Source: Toxorhynchites rutilus septentrionalis (taxonomy: Eukaryota > Arthropoda > Insecta > Diptera > Culicidae). Taken from it: DNA of 64,000 bases. A program made the translations under genes and the position numbers. The notes under the pieces are model-generated. The model had not been told where the DNA came from, made no database searches, and was given only the letters and a program-made list of their open reading frames with translations. Positions 1-11,479 of this stretch are shown in pieces (positions within the stretch are counted from its first letter, which is position 1; each line of letters opens with the position of its first letter). The DNA lies in contig NC_073745.1 in NCBI RefSeq assembly GCF_029784135.1, forward strand, positions 60,513,218-60,577,217. The letters are read 5' to 3'.

Positions 1-445
1 GGATTTCAATTTGTATCTTGGACCAACCCTAATTATTTTAAAATTTCAAACCGAATCTTGTATTGACTCTTTGTTCTTCATCATTTTTTCGATTAATACC
101 CGAAAACTACTCCCACTTAATGCGTTGAATTGTGGTTCCCATTGAAAAGGTTTTATTCAAGCATATCTTCATTCAAAAGACTCTAATTCCAGATATCCGT
201 TACAACTTTCATTAATTTATAATTATTACTAGCTGACCCGGCAAACGTTGTTTTGCCAAAAAAATTATTTCTAGTGAATATGTTGGTTGTTAAATAAAAA
301 ATAATTAATGTATTGTAAGTGTGTTTAAACGTTTTAACGATCTACATATACGTGAAACGTTCGATACTCTTGTGTTAGACATATCGAGGAATAGAGCGCC
401 AAGTCGATGACGATTGAAAAAAAAAAACACAAACCATTCTTTGTA

Positions 446-1743
446 AAGGGTGTGTCACATCAAATTGCATCACGGAAAAAACGCTGTAGAAATTTAATTT
501 TTAGGAATTTTATCTTCAGCTTTCGCTTATAATCAGATAAGAGTGTATAGATCACGTTGGCCATGCTTCACTGTCAATTTTTCGTAAATTTGGAAAAATG
601 TCGTCGAACGAAAAAGAGCGTCGTGAATTAATCCTGTGCACTCATTTCGAGAATCCGGAGTTGTCACATCGGGACATCGGTAAGATGCTGGGAATCGTCC
701 AATCCACGGTCAGCAGAGTACTAAAACGATACTTCGAGAACCTAACCATCGACCGGAAGGTGAAGAACGGCAAAAATGGATGCTCCGTCAGTGAAAAAGA
801 TCACAAGCGCGTAGTTAAGCAGTTTAGACGTGATCCGAGAAGTTCGGTCCGGGATGTCGCCAATAAGCTGAATTTATCAAGTTCATTCGTCCAGCGGACC
901 AAGCAGCGGGAGGGCCTGCGTACATACAAGGTTCTGAAGGCTCCTAACCGCAACGAAAGGCAAAACATGGTGGGGAAGACGCGAGCCCGGAAGCTGTACA
1001 CCGAAATGCTACGAAGCCGCATTGCCTGGTAATGGACGACGAAACCTACGTCAAAGCGGACTTTCGTCAGCTGCCGGGCCTGTTGTTCTTCTCCGCAGAG
1101 GACAAATTCAGCGTTCCGGAGGAGATTCGCAAGCAGAAACTATCCAAGTTTGACAAAAAGTACATGGTGTGGCAAGCGATCTGCTCTTGCGGAAAGCGGA
1201 GCGCCCCCTTCGTGATGACCGGCACGATAAACGGGCAGGTTTACCTTAAGGAGTGCCTACAGAAGCGCTTACTACCACTATTGAAGCAGCACGAGGGCCC
1301 GACCATCTTCTGGCCGGATCTCGCTTCGTGCCACTATTCAAAGGACGTGTTGGAGTGGTACGAAGCCAACGGGGTCACCTTCGTGCCAAAGGAAATGAAC
1401 CCGCCCAACGCGCCGGAGCTTCGCCCAATAGAGAAATATTGGGCGATTATGAAGCAGGCCCTCCGGAAGAACCCAAAAGTTGTCAAATCGGAGGCGGACT
1501 TCAAGAGAAAATGGATTTCTGTTAAAAAAAAAACTACAACCTGACGTTGTACAGAACCTTATGGACGGGGTAAAGAGGAAGGTGCGAGCTTACGGGCTTG
1601 GGCTCGAAGTATGAATAAAAAGAAAATGCCAAAAGTTGTTTAATAGTTTTTATTTTACTGTCTAAAATTTTCAAAAGGATCGGTCTACTGGGCGAATTTC
1701 TACAGCGTTTTTTCCGTGATGCAATTTGATGTGACACACCCTT
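446..1743 (+). mobile_element. ITmD37E (Tc1/mariner superfamily) transposon, full length
   Basis: A 1.3-kb element with long, nearly perfect terminal inverted repeats that begin AAGGGTGTGTCACATC at 446 and end as the reverse complement at 1743. It is flanked by the TA duplications expected of the superfamily (444-445 and 1744-1745). It encodes a transposase with DD37E spacing, a group described from mosquitoes. It sits inside the Helitron at 229-3662 and is therefore younger. The near-identical TIRs suggest a recent insertion, but the transposase has frameshifts. Confidence 0.9.
598..1614 (+). pseudogene. ITmD37E transposase, frameshifted
   Basis: DDE transposase read in pieces. The frame opening at 598 encodes the N-terminal helix-turn-helix DNA-binding region (about 140 residues). 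A +1/-1 slip near 1015-1030 moves the reading into the frame that opens at 1032, which carries the catalytic core. In the core, the second Asp (FWPDLASCHY) and the Glu (LRPIEKYW) are separated by exactly 37 residues, which defines the DD37E group. A second slip in the A-run near 1526-1534 breaks the last ~30 residues; the original stop is probably at 1612-1614. Two slips mean this copy cannot make transposase, though little else has decayed. It is very likely a recent pseudogene. Confidence 0.85.
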
Positions 1744-1766
1744 TATTCCATTCCCGATGTATTTCA

Positions 1767-2108
1767 TTAACGAATTTGAAGTGAAAAAAGGAATATATTT
1801 TTGTCGTAAAGTAGACAAATTAAATGAACAGTATCAATATAAATTTCGTTGTTGCAAATGTATTTGTAGCTCTTCATCAAACCACAGAACTCAACACTAA
1901 TATGAGCATTGAATGTTTTGCTCAGCTGAGGCGAATATGGCACTGCCGAACGATTTTCCATGTCAATGTCTGCGTTGTTAATTTTTATGAATGATTGTCT
2001 GTCTCTATCAGTTTTTAGTCGTTGATATATTGGACATCCACCTAAGGTTGCGGTCGTGTCGTTGGGGAAATCTTTAAGAAAATGCATTGTACATTTTCCA
2101 TCTGCCAT
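1767..2108 (-). pseudogene. Helitron Rep/helicase fragment (downstream part)
   Basis: The minus-strand translation runs MADGKCTMHFLKDFPND, then VPYSPQLSKTFNAH and a block with VEFCG and KSYKYIC. These match the conserved Helitron stretch that precedes the PIF1-like helicase (the DGKCTKRYP, VPY.P.LS...NAHINVE and SIKYICKY blocks known from the family). The reading opens just after this point and then decays into AT-rich sequence next to the ITmD37E insertion. It lies in the right order and orientation relative to the fragment at 2972-3292. It is a fragment with no complete catalytic domain. Confidence 0.75.
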
Positions 2109-2887
2109 GCAAGGCTTTAAAAGTTTTAGATTATCACACGGTCATGAACCATGTTTGTGGTAACAATATTGAACAATCACCTGACCTGACCTGAAAGCAA
2201 TTTTAAGTTGTTGAAATTTGAATGAAAATTTTTATACAATGTTGTTTCATTAGACATAGTCCTGGCCCTAACTTAACTATTTATCTATTGATCTTCTTGC
2301 ATTTCAACCAAAATATCATTCAGAATACAAAATAATTATCAGAGACTATTCTCGTTCTAGATATCTACAGAGAATGTATTATTCTGTTACACAGACCACA
2401 CAATAGAGCCAAATTTTGTTTATTTTTTTTGTTTTAGAAGCGTGTTTATTTCACTCGAAAATTCATAACAATTTACGCTTCACAGAAATGGAACGCGAAG
2501 CTCAATGACTGGAATTTTTGAGGAAATTACACTATCGATTTCCTCAGAGTGTATTTTGTCGATTATACAAATTTAAAATGTGCATATGAGGTAATCCTAA
2601 TTTTTTGTAATTTTGCCATCCAGCCGAATAAATTCAGCAAAGGGTGGAATCGAATACATGTAACGTTGTAATGAATCTCATTCTACATTTAATTCCTTTT
2701 TTGTTTGAACAAACGTTTTGTAATATCATGACAACGCGTGTGTTTAGACCTGGCAATACCAAAGGCTGCGTCGGCGTTGCTCATGATAGCGTCTGGCAAG
2801 TGAGTGTATTCTACCTCACACCGCTTATGATTGTTTAGAATCGCAGTCGTCCGCTCTCTACCTCTATATCGTTCGCAATTCATTCTA

Positions 2888-2946
2888 CGTTGAGATGGTG
2901 AACGCGAGGAACATTAGAAACATTAGTACCATTGAAGAAGAAGATG
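2888..2946 (+). repeat. 3' tail fragment of tRNA-derived SINE family A
   Basis: The stretch from ACGTTGAGATGG to the AAGAAGAAG tail matches the 3' end of the SINE copies at 38703-38967 and 41787-42055, which lie in the opposite orientation. Only the tail is present and the tRNA-like head is missing. It separates the two Helitron protein fragments. Confidence 0.55.
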
Positions 2947-2971
2947 GAAAGTTTCGTTTGAACGGTGGGTG

Positions 2972-3292
2972 TCAACCACAATTTCTCACAATCACAATTT
3001 CTCGCGTCACTGTGCAGTCGCCTACCATGACTCCAGCAATGTATTCAGCGACATACGCTTTGAATGTATACATGTGTTCTCCAGTCGGTGTTATATTAGA
3101 ATTGATGAAAATAACATGATCGTCACCTTGCAAACCGAGCACGTATGATATGAAGAATTTCAATAATTCATTATGTTTATTCAAAAAGTCTTCCAGCTCG
3201 CTGGCAATACGCATGGCTTTAGCCGAATTAAGGTTTTTGGCGCATGTGAGGATGAATGTGTTCAATGAAGTGAACTTAGCGTCATCTGTCAT
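2972..3292 (-). pseudogene. Helitron Rep-region fragment (upstream part)
   Basis: The 106-residue minus-strand reading contains NKHNELLKFF, DDHVIFINS, PTGEHMYTFKA and VMVGDCTVTREIVI. This is the pattern of the Helitron segment that normally reads ...ADxxPxGEHxRRFNAPTxxEVAxVMVGDxxxxREIV. It is the N-terminal side of the Rep/helicase protein; the next domains are lost before 2108. It starts 370 bp inside the Helitron 5' end, as expected. The similarity was judged by eye from memory of the family, so moderate confidence. Confidence 0.65.
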
Positions 3293-3662
3293 TTAACAAC
3301 TTAAATAAATCCGCTCTCTTTGGAAAACAAACTACGGGTCGATTATTTGAATATTATTCATACCTAAATGCCAGAATCGCGATTAAAAATAGGTGATGGA
3401 GGTGAACCTTTGAGGTTATAATTAGTTTTATGCCAAATTTGAGAAAAAATAGGAATCAAAATTATTTAGATTTTTTTTTGCATAGGGCCACCCTAATCGG
3501 TATTAAACATATGGTAATTGGTACCCTAGCGGTATCATATATAGTTAACGTCCTATTCTCATGCCTACCAAGTTTTTTGGGCATAACTTTTTGAAAATCG
3601 TTCGAGCCGTTTCGGAGGAGTTCGACCACGAACATCGTGACACGAGGTTTTTATATATAAGA

Positions 3663-5710
3663 TTACTAATTATGTTTTTGAGTGAAATGTTAAACGCACT
3701 TATCAACAACTTATCTGTTTTTGAAGACACTAACAAGAGTGCTTATCTATTGACGTTCCAAACAGTTTATCAAGGGTTCTAACTCGATGCGCGCAAGATG
3801 ATTTCTATGTAATTTATTATTTTTATCATTGGAAATAGCGCTTCACATTCATGCATCGGAAAATCTCAGCCTTCAACAAGGGCTGGAAGAAAATGTTGCT
3901 TATTTAAGAACACATACGAATTCCGCTCAGATAGCGCCACAAGCAAGATTAAAAACACGATAAGTGGGCGCGCGCAATGAGGCGGGAAATTATTCGCAAT
4001 AATTTCCCAGCGAAGAGTCGAGATTCGTTCGCTTGCTTGCTCACTCGCGGAAAATCCTTCTCGAGTGGAAGTAAAACTTTAGCCGCGAACGTGAATCTGA
4101 AGTGGTGAAAAATTCTGCTGCAGCAGTGGCGGACCAGAGCAGCGCGAAATTTATTCGGATTGTTCGAAACGGGTTACCAGTTTCCACCGATGCCACCCTG
4201 GAGGAATCGAAGGGAAGGCGCAAAAATGCGAATGATTTACCTTCATCCGTCTCGGTTCCAACAGCAAACAGTGAACACGTTGTTTTATGAACCTAATAAG
4301 AGCGTTATCTCGGGTTTGAATAAATTACTGTTTGCGAAACAATTTGCGGCAGCTCATTTTCTTGGAGCGCGTCTTTGGAGGACGCGATATAAAAGTTAAC
4401 CGTAACAAAGTGTTTCCTCCGTGGCGGTGTTGTCTAATGAGCAAAGTTTTGGGCTTCCAACTACTGAAGCTGCTTCCGATTTTGTAAGAATTGTGATTAA
4501 TCACTGGGCGTTCATTTAAATTTTCATACACAAAGTCAATAACATAAATCAAATATTCCCGAAATGAGAGAGTAAAAAACCATTGTCACCAATTAATCTG
4601 CCCTTCAACCGCCAGCCTTCTAGTGGCCGGCCAAAACGGCTGGTTTCCAATCGATTTGCCAACAATTGAATTATTTCCGTCCAGCGCGATTTTGTCCGCT
4701 TCGGAAACAATAATTCCATTATAACAAAACTGAATTTACATCACTTCAGACCAGTGTCATGCGTTGCCCCGAACAAGCGGCCATTTTTTCCATTGCTCGC
4801 TTTCATAAATCCACTTCTCGTCGGTCGCACAGAGGAGGGACGGGAAGAAAGCGGGTACCGATGCACAAAAAAGATGGTAATTGGAAAAAAAATCTTCCAT
4901 CTGTTTTCCATTTCCATTTTGCGGCCGAACGGTAGCTTTCGCTGTGTTTCTGTGCCCTCGGGGGGTGGCAGCGAAAAAGAACTCCAAAAGCGCACTCATG
5001 CTGCAAATCGTTGTTTTTCCATCCGAGCGTAACCCGCCAACGCAATCATCGAATGCGCGGGCAAAAGACAGGGCGCGAAAAGTCAAACGGATTTTTGTTT
5101 TTCGCTTTATCGCAGATTTATCGCCCACCTCCCTCCCAAGATTACTTCTGGAGGGGGTCTAGTTTTCTGCTGGTAGTTAAGCGAAAGAAAAGGGGCGTGA
5201 AAATGCTTTCGAAAAATTTGATTTGGAGTAATAAAAGCGTATAAAATAATTTCTTTTCCGTTCCAGCTGAACAACGGAGAAAATAAATATTTAAAAAATG
5301 TTTCTCACCATTTGAGACAATGTGATTACCGAACGCTTGAAGGGTTTTTTAATGCTTCGCGTTTTTTTTCATAAATTCAATTTATTGTCAATAATTCGGA
5401 AACATGGATAGATTTTCTAGGCAGAAAATAATTCCCAATGGCATCTTGTCCTCATCAAGAGTTGTGTCATTCCAGAGCGCACGGCTGCGGGATAAAATAT
5501 GAGCCATAGCATTTCCGTCTGAACTCTGTCTATGCTCAGCAAGTGCAATCATGAAAGGCAAAATTAATGTTTCATTATTTTCATTATGTACAGCATATAA
5601 AACACCTCAGCCGTTGACGGCACGGAGCTACTGTGTTGCTCTGATACAAAGCATTGCTGGGCGTGGCAATGAATTCCGCTACATTTTTGTAATTCAAATT
5701 TATATCATGT
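3663..5710. other. Unique-looking, partly GC-rich stretch; possible 5' region of an unseen gene
   Basis: No transposon ends or convincing coding region are seen in these 2 kb. Base composition is less AT-rich than its surroundings, especially 3960-4300 and 4740-5170. The only long open frames are 60-120 codons, overlap on both strands and show no family signature. The sequence around 3980-4060 looks promoter-like: an E2F-type GGCGGGAAA, a perfect palindrome, then a purine/pyrimidine-mixed leader. This may be an untranslated first exon or a regulatory region, but it could also be ordinary intergenic DNA. Confidence 0.3.
3981..4008. promoter_or_regulatory. E2F-like site within a perfect 11-bp palindrome
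   Basis: GGCGGGAAA at 3981-3989 matches the E2F consensus (TTTCCCGCC on the other strand). It begins a perfect inverted repeat, GGGAAATTATT (984-994 of this kilobase) and AATAATTTCCC (998-4008), with a 3-nt spacer CGC. Function is inferred only from the motif. Confidence 0.35.
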
Positions 5711-5882
5711 TTATTTATGGTATTTATTTATTTATTTATTTGATTTTTATTCATGTAACTTAAGGAAAAAATTCTTTTCAACTACGTTACACTGTGGTGG
5801 GAAATACTGATAAAAAAAATAACATATCATTACAACTATCATAACAAGTTCCTGAATTTTGAATTTAATTCAAACAAATCCT

Positions 5883-7343
5883 TTACTGCATGCGATCAAG
5901 TTCCCCGAGTAGACCCCTTTTAAAGCTAGAAATAGTTATAGACGATTTAAGACCAGGTGATAAGCGATTCCAATATATAACACCTCTCACTAACATTGAT
6001 TGCCCATAGTAAACAGATGAATATTGTGGAATTAAAAAACTCACGGTTCTCGTGTTTCTCATAAACTGAAGTTGTTCAAATAGGTACTGTGGCACGCCAC
6101 TTTTAACAATTTTAAAAAAGTTTATGCATGTACGATACACATAAAATTTGGTGAAACTACATCCTAATAAAGTGCTATGTAAGTGTGAAACACTGGAATA
6201 TCTCGATAGATTGTATACATATCTTACACATGAATTCAAAGCAACTCTTAGCCTGTTGAGTGCGGCCGCAGAAGCATTAGTGTAAATGAAATCTCCGTAC
6301 AAAAAATGAGGAAGAATCAACGACTTGAATAATTTTATTTTCGTAGATGTTTCCAAATGCCTAGTCACTAAATTCAAACGTTTTAAGGCGCCGTAGATCT
6401 TACCACATTGTGAATTGATGAAAACATCCCATGACAAATTAGATGTAAATATAACACCCAGATTATTGAGTTTATCGACATATTCAACAAATTGTCCATC
6501 AAAAATTATTGGAGGTGGTGTAGGTGTAGTTTTCTGTTTGCAAATAAGCATTGCTTTCGTTTTCATAGGATTTACTGAAAGTAGGTTTGTCCGGGACCAT
6601 TGCAGAATATTCCTCAAGTCATGATTGATATTTTTAACCATGTCCGCCAAATTAACATTGACGGGAGCGCACAGATATATCTGGACGTCGTCGGCAAACA
6701 TATGAATGGAGCAAAACTCGAGAGTTGATGGTAAGTCGTTAATAAAAAGCGAAAACAATAGTGGACCTAGGATTGAACCCTGGGGTACACCTGATTCAAT
6801 ATAGCCGAAAGGAGACATGATTCCATTGTGAAACACAGCTTGACTTCGTCCGGATAGATAAGATCTAATCAGGTTGGCAGAGTTTTGTGAGAAATTGAAA
6901 AAGTTAATTAACTTATTAACGAGTTTGCAATGTGACACTCGATCAAAGGCTTTAGCGAAATCAATCAGAAGCAGGATAGCAATGCCTTTTTTGTCAATCG
7001 CACGAGCTATGTCGTCATGGACTTTGATTAATGCAGTATGTGTGCTATGACAAGTACGAAAACCGGATTGTAATGGATGCAGAAGATTATTATCATTAAC
7101 ATATTTCGAAATTTGAAATTTGATCATCTTTTCGAAAACTTTCAAGAAAGCACATAAAATACTGATGGGGCGTAGATTATTCACGGAAGAACAATTTCCT
7201 TTCTTTTTGATAGGTATAATCTTACCTCTTTTCCAAGCTTTTGGATAGACTGACGAAGAAACTATACTATTGAATAAATGTTTATAAAGGGGCAAAGCCA
7301 ATGGGAGAACAATTTTTATAAACATAATGGGAATATTATCCAA
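5883..7343 (-). pseudogene. LINE ORF2: reverse transcriptase domain
   Basis: This 486-residue reading covers a nearly complete reverse transcriptase: LRPISILCAFLKVFEKM (motif 1), LIDFAKAFDRVSH (motif A), SGVPQGSILGPLLFSLFINDLP (motif B), MFADDVQIY (catalytic FADD, motif C) and a thumb followed by the C-terminal LINE tail. It ends at a natural stop. It is separated by a one-base frameshift near 7380-7440 from the endonuclease part at 7378-8115, so the polyprotein cannot be made in one piece. Short gap-free motifs suggest recent activity of the family. Confidence 0.88.
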
Positions 7344-7377
7344 ACCAACAGCATTGGATTTAATTGAAAAAATAGAA

Positions 7378-8115
7378 TTAATAATTTCGTAGTCTAGAAT
7401 ATCTCGAAAACGAAAACCATTTAAGTTTGAAAAAAAGCGGAATAGAAGATGTATCGGAAGTGTAATTGTTAATAAAATAATCGTTTATAGCTGAAGCGCA
7501 TATATCATTATTGTTTGGAAGCTGAAAATTACGTTTATCATAATTTAATTTAGCTTGGTTAATTAAACAGTTGACTCGATTTCTCACTCTTTTATAACGG
7601 TTCCTATCATTTTCACTTTTTGAACGTCTCCAGGTTCGATAAGCAATATTCCTATTGATAATTGCTCGCTCAATGTCATCATTAAACCATTCATTCTTCT
7701 TCTTCTTTTGTTTTCTCAAAGGTATACAGTCATCATGAAGCCTAAGCAAGTGATGATTCAAAAATTGGATCATAACATTCGGATCGTCCATAGAAAAGTA
7801 CACATCCCAATTAATGTTATGAAAGTCTTCTGACAGCTTATTTGAGTCAAAATTAACATAGTCACGGTAGACGACCGAATTCTCTGGTTTACTGCTTGAC
7901 AATTTTAGGGTGCAAAATAACATGTCATGATTGGAAATACCAGGCATTGACAACTGATCTTGCCTCAGAATTCTATCTGGCGTGTCTGTAATGAGTAGAT
8001 CAAGCAAAGAGCAACCAGATCGATGGAAAAATGTTGGTTCGGAATTAACGCACACATACGAAAACTCACACTGTTTTAGACTATTTGGTTCAAAGTGTCG
8101 TTCGTATACTAACAA
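7378..8115 (-). pseudogene. LINE ORF2: end of endonuclease and linker to RT
   Basis: The reading carries SLLDLLITDTPDRI and ISNHDMLFCTL, the ...LD...SDH-like end of an exonuclease/endonuclease/phosphatase domain as found in LINEs, followed by a basic linker (RKQKKKKNEWFNDDIERAI). The N-terminal catalytic part is missing through 5' truncation at 8115. A frameshift near 7400 disconnects it from the reverse transcriptase; the other frame carries the missing linker residues just before 7343. Confidence 0.8.
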
Positions 8116-8358
8116 GCACTTTGGCTTCGTGTACGCCCAGTATTTACCGATTGGACAAATTTATGGGGTGTTTGAGGGATTGCATTCTTTTAGCAAAATG
8201 TTGATATTATTTCTCGCATACCACTTTCGATCATCTTTTTCGTGATGATAGAACGCCAAATCAGACCAGAACAACACGGAACATGTGTACTTTTGAATAA
8301 AAGACAACAGTTGATTGTGTAGGCACTTTTGTTGATTCATCGAGCTTGAAGTAGTCAA
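8116..8358 (-). pseudogene. Tc1-like transposase, catalytic C-terminal fragment
   Basis: The minus-strand translation has FWSDLAFYHHEKDDRKWY and LLKECNPSNTP, then a shifted frame with PIGKYWAY. These correspond to the second catalytic Asp and to the region around the final Glu of DD37E-type Tc1 transposases (compare FWPDLASCHY ... LRPIEKYW at 446-1743), with the Glu changed to Gly here. The fragment continues to the LINE junction at 8115. It is a decayed piece of an older element. Confidence 0.72.
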
Positions 8359-8389
8359 TGAAGTTTTTGCTCTTCAGTCCACAACAACA

Positions 8390-9210
8390 TATGGTCGGAG
8401 TTAAGTCAGAGGGGACCAAGTCGCAAAATTGAAAATTTCGACTTATTGATTAAATTTGGTTAAGCCTTATGTAAGCTACATACCACATTTATCAGATTTG
8501 GAAAATCACGCATACAGCAGGAATAACGGATCGAAATTGTTATGATTGATCAACGAAAATCCCTCATAGTATGCAGTCAGAGCGGACCATGTACCAGTCA
8601 CCATGGCGAAATGGCTCTATATCATGTGCAGACAGAGTGGACCATGTGACAATCATTTGTATATTGAATTTAAATAATATCCAAGCGCCGAATTGAAACC
8701 AACAAAACATTTTCTTGACGCTAATAGGTACCTTGTCGAAATGTGCTTGAACCCGTTAGTGTAAAATGTGCACATTCTGAGTATATTAAAAAATAAACTT
8801 GGTCCACTCCGACTGAACGGATCATTGAAAAATGCTGGTCTTCAGTGTGAATGATCGCAGAATGTACTATTTCAGAGTGCGATTTAGGCTGTAGCAATGA
8901 CAATTATTTCGAATTTTATCATTCTATTGACGAATACTGTCTAAGATGATTGAAAATGGGAAGTTTCTGCCTTAACTTGTTTACCGTACAATCATATTCA
9001 GATGGCAGAGACTTTTATGCTGCACGCAACCAAATGTTTATGCAGTTCCAAACACACAATCCCTCTCGCTCTAATGTGCAGAATGGCACACTTTGACTCA
9101 CAACTGTTCATTGATTGAGAAATATTTCGAAATTGTTCAGTCATAGTGAACCGACTCTTAAAAAATGCTTCATTTGGTTCAGTCAGAGTGGACTATGTAC
9201 GTATAGGGAG
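8390..9210. repeat. Repeat carrying the CAGTCAGAGTGGACCA motif
   Basis: Variants of CAGTCAGAG(T/C)GGACCATGT occur near 8410, 8575, 8628 and 9177 on the plus strand and near 8800 inverted (GGTCCACTCCGACTGAAC). The same motif bounds an intronic repeat at 45248-45685, which suggests these are the inverted termini of one MITE family present here as several overlapping or internally rearranged copies. I find no coding potential. The exact boundaries are unclear. Confidence 0.5.
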
Positions 9211-9339
9211 CCAAATAACTGCCTTTTTTGGCATGATACTTGTTGTTTTTTTTACAACTATCATACGTCAAAGTATTGCCAGAGAGTAGCTAACATTTCT
9301 GAAAATAATATTGAGCGAAAACAATTAATGTTTTGAAAA

Positions 9340-11470
9340 TTGCAGAGCATTAAACTTTATGTTCGTTTTTCTCGAAATCATAAAAATGTCTTAACTTGAC
9401 TTAACACCGACCATATGACCTTCAAACCATATATTTTTAGAGAATTTCGATTGCCTTTTGATCGTAAAATAGTCACTGACCTTGCCACGTGCTACTGCGA
9501 CTACTCAAGACTACGGAGCTGATTGAAGTCGTTGGCGTTGACGTTGATTTCATCATCCATCATCAAAAAGTCAAATTTCGTGACCATCGTTGCATACAGC
9601 ATTTGTGCTCTCTTTCTTGTACTGTTTACCTGTTTATTTTTCGGGCTCGGAGTTTTTATCTGTATTGAACTATTTAGAACGTGCTGAACTCTTCAATTTT
9701 TGGGCGTAATAAGATGACATCCTTTATGTATTCCTTACACTCGGCTACACTTGTATAGGCTACCATATTCCGAAGTGAATCTATCTGCGAAATTCATCGA
9801 ATCTTCCCAACCCTAGACTCTTCTCGGTTACAATACTTTTGAGCATTTTCTGAATTCCATACTACGTAAAAGTAGGTGATTAGTAGACCATTTTTCCATT
9901 TCAATATTTATGTTCTAGAAAATCAAAAAGTCACTTTTGTTCTTAATTGTTTGATTAGTGGCGTTACAGAAACCCTGATCTACAAGAATTGTTTTATTCC
10001 GTTCTTCCGTTTTCCGGAAAATGACAAAAACTCAAAAAACGCCAAACAAAAACTTTGGCCCAAACCTACATTTTTGTTTCTGTAGGAGGTCCAATCCAAT
10101 GGTTTTTTTCTTACGTCACAATGTCTGGTCTTTTATCAAAGTAACATTGTACAAAAGTTTACAAATTTCCAAATTTTGTAAGGTTTTGTTTTTTGTTAGG
10201 TTACGTACCTTCCGCACATAGTTGCTGTAAACTGAGTTTTGTGCCCTATAAAGTTATACAAAATTGAATGAAATTGATAGTAAGTCCTAGCTAATAGATT
10301 AGGCTGTCATTTCATGCCAAAACCTTACCTTATGGTTGCTTTCCACAGCCACGAAAAATTATCGAAATTGCTGTTCGATTTTTCGAACGCTTGCCTTAAA
10401 ACGGGTTGATACCTCTTTGCCGACTGAACGGAGTGGTATGTAATCACTTCATCCGAAAGACAAAATATCCAAGAGTTGTATACTTGTTAACTATTGATCC
10501 GGAAACATGTTTCAATAGCTTAATAAACAGGCTATTGAAATCACACTAATCTGTATATAAGCCGGTGCCCACTCGGAAATCCATTTAGTAGTGATTACAA
10601 AATGGCAAGGAAATAGGCTCGCTCGCTCGCCTAAACACTATACTGGTTTCTCCCAATCCCATTTCTTTTCTGCCACCGGACTGAACGGTGGCTTTGGCGA
10701 TTTGGTGGCCATCCTGCGGCCCTCCAGCCGAGTGGTGGCCACCCTGCGGCCCTCCAGCCTTGTTTATACGACCCGCGGCCTGATTTGAAAAATTATGGTA
10801 ATTTGATGAAAAAATATAGTTAAAAATTTCTTCAGAAAACTGAGTAAAAAGCATCCTGAGTAATTCGTGTTAACCGTCTGTATCCAAGCGTATCATTGTC
10901 TGTTATCTCTCCTATTATATCTATGCTATTTCAACCTTCTAGTATGTGTTCTTGTTAGTACTCAATGGAATTTTTCACGTTTTTGAACAACAGAACAGCA
11001 CCGGCTCACACTCGCATTTATTCATGCGAGTAACTGCAGTAACTACTGCTAATGTTGGTACTTACGTACTAACGCCACAGGAGCACTTCATTTCGTTTTC
11101 GTATTAAAATTTATTCTTAGGTCAATGTAATGGGGGTGAAGTCCCCATCCAACGAGGATAAGGAAACGAGGCGCAAATAACGAAGGTAACGCAATCTGAG
11201 GTGACCGTTCTGAAGCGGCGGCCTCTCGCAAGCAAAGCTGTGTTTCACCGACTTCCCGGTTAGATTGAAACATAGAAGAAAATCCTAAATGGTGGAATAA
11301 GCAAAAACTCATTTCCAATGGGATGCCAAAGACGATGACTTCATATTCCCCTAACTATCCTCAGTTGAATATGACTTTTCCGAGCCCTGTACGAAAGTGT
11401 GAGTCCATGAAAGAGAGAATGTTTTGGAGAGAATTCAGTTGATTTTTTATGCGCTTTCGCCATTCGCCAG
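9340..11470. other. Intergenic, repeat-derived DNA without recognised genes
   Basis: No coding region is recognised. A TATA-like GTATATAAGCC at about 10553, preceded by the inverted pair TTTCAATAGC / GCTATTGAAA, resembles the one near 20445 in the opposite orientation. A 27-bp unit with GGCCACCCTGCGGCCCTCC is duplicated at 10705-10765. At 11095-11310 a segment with AATGTAATGGGGGTGAAG resembles the interior of the inverted-repeat element at 41223-41785. The rest is AT-rich and featureless. Confidence 0.4.
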
Positions 11471-11479
11471 TCGAGTTTA

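Larger units (their letters stand above)
229..3662 (-). mobile_element. Helitron, minus strand, interrupted by an ITmD37E element
   Basis: Read on the minus strand, the element starts with TC at 3662-3661 (TCTTATATATAAAAACC) after a host A, and ends with CTAG at 232-229 followed by a host T. This is the A|T insertion preference of Helitrons. A hairpin with stem GGCAAA/TTTGCC and a 6-nt loop lies about 7 nt before the CTAG, as is typical of Helitron 3' ends. Two helicase/Rep remnants lie inside on the same strand in the expected order (3292-2972, then 2108-1767). The copy is non-functional: most of the Rep/helicase is missing, a Tc1/mariner element sits at 446-1743, and a SINE tail lies at about 2888. 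Termini, flanking bases and internal protein agree, so the class call is firm. Confidence 0.82.
5712..8115 (-). mobile_element. Non-LTR retrotransposon (LINE), 5'-truncated
   Basis: A minus-strand LINE copy with endonuclease end, reverse transcriptase and 3' tail. The 3' end runs into (AAAT)n repeats near 5712-5740, a common tail type. The 5' end is cut inside the endonuclease domain at about 8115, where it abuts a Tc1-like fragment. 5' truncation is the normal outcome of target-primed reverse transcription. The reverse transcriptase is almost intact, so the copy is fairly young. Clade assignment (CR1/Jockey-like group) is uncertain. Confidence 0.85.

Noticed and set aside
4740..5170. Overlapping open frames of 80-120 codons on both strands
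   Set aside because: Frames on both strands and in several registers reflect base composition. None shows a domain, a good start context or splice sites, so no gene is called.
10585..10854. Possible histone-like or repeat protein with AGGPQ(G/D)GH units
   Set aside because: The repeated residues come from a 27-bp DNA duplication. I could not align it to any histone with confidence despite the promoter-like sequence just upstream.
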